64,000 nucleotides of DNA from Rhizophagus irregularis (taxonomy: Eukaryota > Glomeromycota > Glomeromycetes > Glomerales > Glomeraceae), in assembly GCF_026210795.1 (NCBI RefSeq), contig NC_089430.1:3348001-3412000 (forward strand), given 5' to 3'. This document shows, in pieces, positions 57,020 to 64,000 of the stretch. Every line of letters begins with the position of its first letter. Within the stretch, counting starts at the first letter, position 1. Made by a program: the position numbers and the translations under genes. The notes below the pieces were generated by a model, which saw only the letters and a program-made list of their open reading frames with translations, ran no database searches and was not told the origin of the DNA.

Positions 57020-58390
57020 ATATTCAGGAATACAGCGGTGAGATTTATATTTTTTGGCTGCATATTCTGCCAACTTACCTGTAATTCCATTTCTATATAA
57101 ATCCATATAACGCCACGTTTTCTTTGCAAATTTTCTTATCATTTTTGTATCAACAGATTCTAAAGCTGCAGGAACAACACATTGCAAGCTTGACCATGAA
57201 TAATCACAATTCTCACAAGCATATCTTTTTGCTGCCCCCCAATATCTTTCAATAAAGTTAAGTTCACAATGGAACTTTGGATAAAAAATGCATTTATGTC
57301 CAGCTTCTAATATTGCTTTCTCTAATGCACTTTTTTGTTCCATAAAATCAGGTTGTAATGAAATAATTCGGCGAGCATAACAATCAATTTAGGTTACATC
57401 ATCCACTTTATCTTTACACAACTGACAATCAGTATTTAGACCATTTTTCCATTAGTCTCGTTCAATTAAAACTTGTTTCATTCCCTTGGACTTTCCATTT
57501 TCATTTACCATCAATTGGTGCTGATTGTTTAATCCAAAAACTGTATCCTCATTTTTGGTTGCTTGCCGCCAGGTTTTAAGTTCATTTTATTTGCTACAAG
57601 AGCATCAGGTTTAAATGCTGCATGGTTTGAGCTATTATCAAATGCAAATAATGCAATACAATTGGGAAAAAGGGTTTCAAAAATGGGAATTGCTTTTGTT
57701 TTTATTTGATTAATTAGGTGTTTACTTGTCCAATACCCTTCACGATCTTTGCTAGGTTGGAGATACACGCATGCTTCTTTAGGTATAAAAGGATTTTCTT
57801 GATGCTGTTATATATTTAATTTAAGTCGTCCACATTCCTCTAACAAAATTCACTAACCATTATCAAACATCTATTTCCTTTTTTGCGTAATGGCAATTCT
57901 CCCAATTTCGCCTATACATCCCGTTTTCCATCATTAGAGTAAAAGATACATTCATCATGCGTTATAAGAATTATCTCTTTATCATCAAATTCAAGTATTG
58001 GTGGTATTCGTTCCATAGTTTTACCTTCATATTTCACCATATACTTCTCATAACTATAGATTTCATCTAGAAAGGATTTTCAATATTCAACAACATCAGG
58101 ACGTTCATGACCATCATAATAAATACCTTAAATCCTTAATATTTAAATAATAGGGTTATTTTTTTGTATAACAATGTGTTAATTAATCTTTTTACCTTGC
58201 TTTTGTGATTGAAAAGTATAATTAAGAACATTTAACCATTATGCTGCAGTTTTCATGCTGATAGTTTTTTTTTTGTTATTCCAGAATTTGCAAGCAATTT
58301 TTGCTCAACGAATTTCTTAAACTTCAATGGAGTGGTTATTCCACCTTGAGATTGAATCCATATATGGCATTCTGTTGCTATATTTTCATC
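57017..58390 (-). pseudogene. IS630/Tc1-type transposase, copy 2, broken
   Basis: Minus-strand order: an N-terminal HTH region (CHIWIQSQGGITTPLKFKKF, VEQKLLANSGITKKK, about 58,250-58,370), YYDGHERPDVVEY (58,110), the first Asp in LITHDECIFYSNDGKRD (about 57,945), the second Asp in CIALFAFDNSSNHAAFKPDA (about 57,630), MNLKPGGKQPKM, and the catalytic Glu in FYPKFHCELNFIERYWGAAK (about 57,230), with the C-terminus KTWRYMDLYRNGITGKLAEY. It ends RCIPEY exactly at the hAT insertion point. Several stops between 57,780 and 57,930 and a break between 57,343 and 57,529. More complete at the N-terminus than copy 1. Confidence 0.85.
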
Positions 58391-58489
58391 ATCTATCAAT
58401 CGTATTATTTTTTTAATACTTTTCTTGACGGCTTACTGGAAGACGATTATGCTGAAGCCAAAAATTTGCCCAGTATTAACCGTAATTGA

Positions 58490-58700
58490 TTAGCCAATGC
58501 CGTAATATTACAGCATACAGCATTACAGTTACAACACTTTTCGTAATACCGTAATTAGGCCGTAATGCTGTAATTAGGTCGTAATGCTGTAATTAGGTCG
58601 CAATGCTATAATTAAGCTGTAATGTCGTAATTTTTAATGGCATAAAAATTTAAAATAAAAGTAATGAATTATAAAAGTAAAATTACAATAGTTTATATGT
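58490..58700. repeat. GCCGTAAT sub-terminal-type repeats
   Basis: At least six tandem near-copies of GTAATGCYGTAATTAGGYC. The GCCGTAAT core is the same as in the sub-terminal repeats of the hAT element at 5531-9625. An inverted counterpart (GGAATTACGGCATTACGGAT) lies at 59,536-59,555, suggesting the two ends of a decayed non-autonomous hAT of about 1.1 kb enclosing the MITE below. Confidence 0.5.
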
Positions 58701-58708
58701 CGTGTAAT

Positions 58709-59270
58709 TTTAATTTTTAAGGGGTACATAAAACGCGTCACATTTTTTTTTGTATTTTATATACGCGTTCGTGTAAAAAAAAAAATTATATAATAAACCA
58801 AAATCCACAGGGTGGGTGGTCGGGGGTGAAAGGTAGGAAATATTAAGTTTTTTTCAAAAAATTTATATTAAATTAGCATAATCACTGGTAAAAAAATGAT
58901 TTATCCTACACATATCTTACACATATTGGGTACTCAAAATGTAGAAAATCATACACATATCGGGTACTAATATATATATCATACATACTATATCAGGTAT
59001 CTGATAGGTATACTATATATATAAGTACCCAATATGTGTATGATATGTGTATTATTTGTGTATGATTTTCTACATTTTTAGTACCCGATATATGTAAGAT
59101 ATGTGTAGGATATGTGTAGGATAGACCATTTTTTTACCAGTGAATATCTTTAATAATTAGATGATTTTATGCATAATTTACATATAAACTTTTTTACAAA
59201 AAAAAAAAATTATTATTATTATTATTTTGATATTATTTACCCCTTAAAATTGAAATTACACAGTCATATA
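58709..59270. repeat. Inverted repeat around nested MITE
   Basis: GTGTAATTTTAATTTTTAAG GGG near 58,712 is repeated inverted near 59,238 (CCCCTTAAAATTGAAATTAC AC). The arms are about 30-35 bp. The stretch inside contains the MITE 58,883-59,142 and GGTGGGTGGTCGGGGGTG (58,811). Possibly an older palindromic element. Confidence 0.45.
58883..59142. mobile_element. CACTGG-ended palindromic MITE
   Basis: The ends CACTGGTAAAAAAATG and CATTTTTTTACCAGTG are perfect inverted repeats. AAT flanks both sides (58,880-58,882 and 59,143-59,145), a 3-bp duplication. CACTR termini with 3-bp duplications suggest the EnSpm/CACTA or a related superfamily. The body is a near-complete palindrome built of ATGTGTAGGATAT / TACACATATC and GGGTACT motifs. 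No ORF. Confidence 0.8.
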
Positions 59271-59644
59271 TTTCCTAAAATCCGAAATCCGAAATCCGAA
59301 ATATAATTCCGGCCGAAATTAACGTAATTTCACTTAAACATGTAATTTCAGCCGAAAATCATAATTCAGCCAACGGAATGCAGATCTTTCCTTTTTTGGC
59401 GATAGCCGTTCCACAAAAATTGATTTTAGTGGGAACAACACTGGAATTTTGTGTAACATCACTTTCCTTTTTAGGATATTTGTTAATTTCTGCTAAAATT
59501 AAGTGCATAATTCTGGCCGAAATTACATATTTAATTTCGGAATTACGGCATTACGGATTAGGAGCATCCTTAACGTACGCATCATGTGTATGATATTATC
59601 GTACGCATCCTTGATGTGTACGATAATAATGTACGCACTCTGAT
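59143..59644. other. AT-rich spacer with short repeats
   Basis: It contains (TTA)n at about 59,209-59,226, AATCCGAAATCCGAAATCCG at 59,279, AATTCCGGCCGAAATT and TTCAGCCGAAAATCA motifs, and three GTACGCA repeats (59,575-59,637) with TTATCGTACGCATC. The open frame 59,378-59,593 has no recognisable domain and is not supported. Confidence 0.4.
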
Positions 59645-62600
59645 AGGACCCCGAACAATATATATATATGTCAGATGAAAATTTCAAAATTTATTAAGAT
59701 CAATAAGCAAACTATTTTCAATCCTGCTAAGCAAACTCTTATTATAACATTGAGATTTTTTATACTACTAAGCAATTTATTTTGTGACTTTATAAAATTT
59801 TATCTTTTATTTATTGATTACTTTATTAACTAAATTGATATTATTACATCATATGAATAATACTATTTTTAATAGTATTACGGTTAAAATAATTAAAAGT
59901 ATCACGTGCTACTCCTGTTAAAGTTAATGAACTATCACCAATTATTACACCATTTGATTTAATATGATATATAATATTTTGAGGACAATGATGAGTAAAT
60001 AACGTATAACCTTCCACAGTTTGGCTTGCAAAAATATTGAGATGAATAGGTAAATATACTTGTAACGAAATATATGATAAATCTTCAATCTGAGTTACCG
60101 CATTTTGACTATAACAATGGTTACCATAACCTTCATAATACATTGCTATTACTTTAGCAATACAAATTTTCATCCCATATAGTACAATTACATAGTCACC
60201 TTGCTGTAATGGAAAATCTTGAGTAATATTTGCTGATTCAAGATAAATGACTAAATAAATAGCAAATTATTAATATTAAAATTATGTAAATAAATTATAT
60301 ATTTGATATTATATTTACTTTTGTTTGTAATTCTATCAATTTGTTTTTGTCTTGATAATTCAAATTGTTGTAAATTTGCAAGATTAGCTGTCATTGTTTT
60401 CCAATTTTCTTTCCATCGCTTTTCACGTTGTTTTACAAATCGTATTTCAGGATCATCGTTGTTTGTAAGATGTGAAATTATATGACTAGCCTTATTTGGA
60501 TTAATAGTATTTTCTTTTTCATAACCAATTATATGTGCACGATTTTGTCTTTCAATTGGTCTTGAATTGTATGCTTCATGATGCTTTCGTAATGCAATCA
60601 TAACCGAATAATTTAGCTCTCCTGTTTGAAAAATATATCTAATAGTAGGATCTTTTAAGATTATGTTAATACTTAATAATGTATTATTAAAAGTTTCAAT
60701 AAATGTATAAAAAAAAATAATAATAATACCATGAGTAAGTTGCTCATTATAAAGTATTCTTGTATTATTTAAAGTTGAAATAATTTGTGTCTGGATTTGA
60801 TCATCGATATTCTCAATATTTGATAGATCAAGAATATCATCAACTGTTTCAATAGCATGTTTGGAAGCTTGACTAATTGCATCAGAAATTTCTCTATCAA
60901 TTTCAAAAAATTCATTTGGATCATTTCCAAATTCCGAACTTGACTTATTGATTCCAGTTGATATTTCCAAATTTTGCTCCTCTATTATTACAAATGGCTG
61001 TAATAATGAATTATTCGTATTTGTAGTAGGTTTCATATCAAGTGCTTTGGCGAGTTCAAATGCCAATTTGTAAGAAAATTTAACAGTTGAAGTAATATCA
61101 GTATCTGACGGCCAAGCACATAATTTTGTTAATTTGCTTGAACTAATATTTCCCATATTATAATCAAAATGATAACCTATTTGAAAGTAATATAAAAAAG
61201 GGAGATTTAATTAGTCAGCAAAGTTTAATCTAATTATAAACTTAATTTTTATTAGTAGTTTTGGCTTCTTTCATTAAATTAAATAGAATCAATAATCATA
61301 ATTATGCTAATTTGCCTGCTTACCATCACGAACCGATTTTTCTTTTTCCAATGTAATATTTCTTATTCTTAACGCTTTGGCGCATTGAGAAATTTTTGGA
61401 ACTAATTGTAACAATTCTGAATAATTAAAATCAGAATTAATTTGACGCGCCATACCAAAAAAGTGTTCACAGGCCTCCAATCCATGCATCCATGGTAAAA
61501 ATGGATAATTTGGGTAATATTCCCAATGTGCTTTTACCAACAAAACCATAGACTCTGCAAGAGAAATAAAAATTGCAAAGCTTTGGTCCGCTAAAAAATT
61601 TTTACTAACAGAAATAAAATCAGGATACTTTTCACTCATATTCGTTACATATTTTCTCCAAAATCGTAAAAAGAAAAAGGACGTCATTGACATTCTAATT
61701 CTTTCTAAAGGAGTTATTTCACGATTTAGGTAACTATCGATAAGTTCGCCTAATTTTCAAATTACAATTAAATTATGAAAAAATAAATTGTAATAATTAT
61801 ATTATAATAACAAAATTATTTTATCTAACCCATTATGAAAAGGTATACAAAAAGTCCTTGCATGTCCTCTTCAATATTATGAGTTCCATGACAATTTCGT
61901 AAATTTTCTGAACAAAATACACGATATGCCACACCATCGTCTTGGCGATCAAGCTTTATTACATCATGATGATACATTACGGAATTAGAAAGATTTGACA
62001 ATTTTAACAATTGTTCAAATCGTGCAGTTGAACTTCCAAGGGTAAGAAGACGGGCGCCAGACATAATTGCATTACGGCTAGTTTTTTTAGCATGCTTAGG
62101 ATCTTGTACACGAATAACAGGTCCTACGTTCGGAAAAATTGGGCAGCTGAAATCAACTCCAAGTTTATTATTTTTAAAAGTCAACCGTTCGTCTATTGAA
62201 TATGACTGAATTGCAACTTGGGCTTTAAATTCAACAATAGCACCATCTAATCCGATTAATAAAATTGGAAGGTTAAGCTGTGGTGCTATCTGAGTTAATA
62301 ATTCTTGATGAAAGCTGGTTATGATTGACATGTTATCAGATCCGTTATTGGCAATTAATGCAATAACTACTGGAGGAAAGTTCGGCAATGGTATCTAATA
62401 ATTTAAATAGTAAGTATCGTTACTTACATTATATAATTATTTTGAATAAACAAATTACCTGCAATATATAAGCGCGCACATCTTTTGCAATCGCTTTTTT
62501 TGTTTTAATATTATTAATAATTGGTTGAATGTCCTCATATTTATTGATTTTAGTTTGTTCAGTCGATAGTGTTGACCCAACAATACAACCTAAAACAGGA

Positions 62601-64000
62601 TTATAGCGAAGGGCAGGTTTCAATTTGGTATTATCAGACATAGCAACAATAGGTCCCCGATAATTTAATGTATCAATTAGCCTTTTAAATTTGGCAACAT
62701 TTTCAAATGAAAGGTTAGGATTTGTGAGGGTGTCTTCATTATTAGTCCGAAGTTTACTAATTTTTATAAAAATTGTTAATATTTTAGAAAGGTTAACAAA
62801 TGAAGCAAGCAAACTGAACTGAAGGATACCGTATATTTTGAATTGTACGTCCTTCCAAATTTTGGCGAAAGAGATCAGCAAGCCGAGATGAAACTTTCTA
62901 ATATAATAAGAAAGTTTGTAAAATCTTCATTATATTGAATATTTTGCTTGCCCTTATTATTATCTTTACGAATTGCAGCTTGGACCATAACTTCACAGAG
63001 TCCTGTAAATACAGGTTTTTCTTTAAATGCACCATTGGTTGCTTTATTTGCTAATATAATCCATATACTTGAATCATAATTGTCCTTAATAACAGACCAA
63101 ATTTCATGAAGATCCTGATTTTGCAAATGTTTTTTTAAAGAATTATTTTCAAAATAGAATTTTGGTGTAAATTTAAGATTTTCAGGTGCCGGTTTTGGTA
63201 TAGTAAGACGATGTGCCAATATAGGATTGTATTTTAGTAAATAACATTCATTACAAATCGTTTTTCCAGAATCGGAATATCCTGTGCATTCTTTAGCGCG
63301 TACAGCAATGCCTATTAACAATATTTGGAAAAGATTTTCATTAATTGATCAATTAGAATAAAAAAATAACGTAAATAAATATTTACAATCTTTATCAACA
63401 CGCCATTGAGATTCTGCATAAATTTTTCGATTTAATGCACGTTTCTGAAATGGCTTAAGTTTTTTTCTTGTAAACTTATGAGGAAATTTTCCAGGATATA
63501 TTTCCTTAGCAATTATTTCAACACGACGAGCTCCACCATAACATGCAGGTGTTCTATCAACATATTTTGCAATCAAATCTGAACGCAATCCTAAACATGG
63601 CTTTCTTTTTCTACCAGTTTGATTAGTTGCTGGATTAATAATCTCTATATTAGCATTTTCTTTTTCATTAATTCCATCCTCATTTTCATCTACTGTAATA
63701 ATATCGTCATCATCCATTGCATCTTCTACCTCACTTTCCCAATCATTCCAATCATCATCTGAATTTACATCATCGTCATCTTTTTTATCAGTTGTTGTAG
63801 GATTAAAAAAGCATAAAATACTTTTTTGTTCATTTCGTTTACATCCCGGACCATTTGCATGGCGGTTAATGTAATCTTCGTCATATTTCCTATTAAGTTT
63901 TATTACAACTCCACATATGCAGATTACCTTTTTAGCACGTACAACTTTAGCAACAAATGGATGTCTTTGTAAACGTTGTTTTGAGTATTTCCAGCCACCC
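59645..64000 (-). mobile_element. Putative autonomous AGGACCCC element, right-truncated
   Basis: The left end AGGACCCCGAACAATATATA starts at 59,645 and its first ~150 bp are homologous to the inverted right end of the non-autonomous element at 51,601-52,711 (GTCAGATGAAAATTTCAAAA, ATTAAGATCAATAAGC, TGCTAAGCAAACT). The 3' end of the transposase-like gene follows only 45 bp further on. The right terminus lies beyond the window, so the element boundary and duplication cannot be checked. Confidence 0.65.
59844..64000 (-). CDS. D(2)H transposase-like gene, 5' end cut off
   Basis: Multi-exon minus-strand gene open at the right edge. Exon estimates: >63,387; from 63,311 downward; 61,830-62,394; 61,324-61,749; from 61,176; and 59,844-60,250. 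The N-terminal part has a Cys/His cluster ICICGVVIKLNRKYDEDYIN RHANGPGCKR (probable zinc finger), then a very acidic stretch. Further down: GYSDSGKTICNECY, IVAMSDNTKLKPALR, LLIGLDGAIVEFKAQ, VIRVQDPKHAKKTSRNAIMS (a D-x2-H motif) and PWMHGLEACEHFFGMARQI (candidate catalytic Glu). This layout fits an RNase-H-fold transposase of the hAT/P-like kind. The stretch 59,844-62,394 is open and spliceable; between 62,700 and 62,890 a frame shift or unrecognised intron remains. I do not know a family name. Confidence 0.7.

Larger units (their letters stand above)
54681..58480 (-). mobile_element. IS630/Tc1-type element, copy 2, hAT-split
   Basis: The left end TGGTGTGCGTCACCTATAAA at 54,681 follows a TA and matches the TA-flanked MITE at 46,845. 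The transposase relic is on the minus strand at 57,017-58,390. A 2.18-kb hAT element (54,839-57,019) is inserted near the 3' end of the gene. The right terminus was not found; the boundary given is where recognisable coding sequence fades. Confidence 0.6.

Noticed and set aside
59378-59593. 71-codon plus-strand frame
   Set aside because: Hydrophobic, no homology recognised, lies among short GCCGAAATT and GTACGCA repeats outside any gene context.

Overview
The window looks like a nuclear segment of a very AT-rich, repeat-dense fungal genome. A Glomeromycotina genome of the Rhizophagus type fits best. The reasons are short spliceosomal introns (mostly about 50-90 bp) with GTAAGT-like donors, a handful of conserved eukaryotic genes in one compact block, and a background made almost entirely of DNA transposons and their palindromic derivatives. 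The organism assignment is inference; no marker rRNA or tRNA gene was seen.

Host genes are confined to about 31.2-38.9 kb. In order they are: a 64-aa HMG/YABBY-like protein (+), the U2 snRNP splicing factor SF3B4 (+, six exons), a PrxQ/Bcp-type peroxiredoxin (-), an enoyl-CoA hydratase/isomerase family protein (-, nine exons), and a lysyl-tRNA synthetase with a mitochondrial-type leader (+, six exons). The isomerase and the synthetase are divergent with 132 bp between start codons. All five can be spliced into complete reading frames by eye.

The left part (1-31 kb) holds an array of intron/micro-exon-like units, a hAT MITE with an 8-bp target duplication, a LINE-like insertion with a 14-bp duplication, a decayed gag-like ORF, a Tc1-type MITE, a complete but inactivated hAT transposon sitting in the centre of another palindromic element, a decayed LINE-like ORF split by an AGGAYC-ended element, an inactivated MULE, a TTAA-flanked element, an inactivated pogo/Tigger element with two further elements nested in it, G-run palindromes, and a 2.4-kb TA-flanked element that itself carries an insertion.

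The right part (39-64 kb) holds another micro-exon-like array, several elements with AGGAYC termini and 8-bp target duplications, an IS630/Tc1-type transposase pseudogene, a TA-flanked element whose core is a satellite of the palindrome TTTTACATGTAAAA, ~180-bp tandem repeats, a second IS630-type element broken by a second hAT, and, at the right edge, a largely open multi-exon transposase-like gene running off the window. The terminal sequence next to that gene matches non-autonomous AGGAYC-ended copies elsewhere in the window, which makes it the likely mobilising enzyme of that group.

The three least explained signals are: (1) arrays of ~100-130-bp units, each looking like polypyrimidine-AG / 25-45-nt micro-exon / GTAAGT, at three loci; (2) a hairpin module centred on CCAGTGATTC shared by otherwise different repeats; (3) the AGGAYC-ended element group and its candidate transposase.
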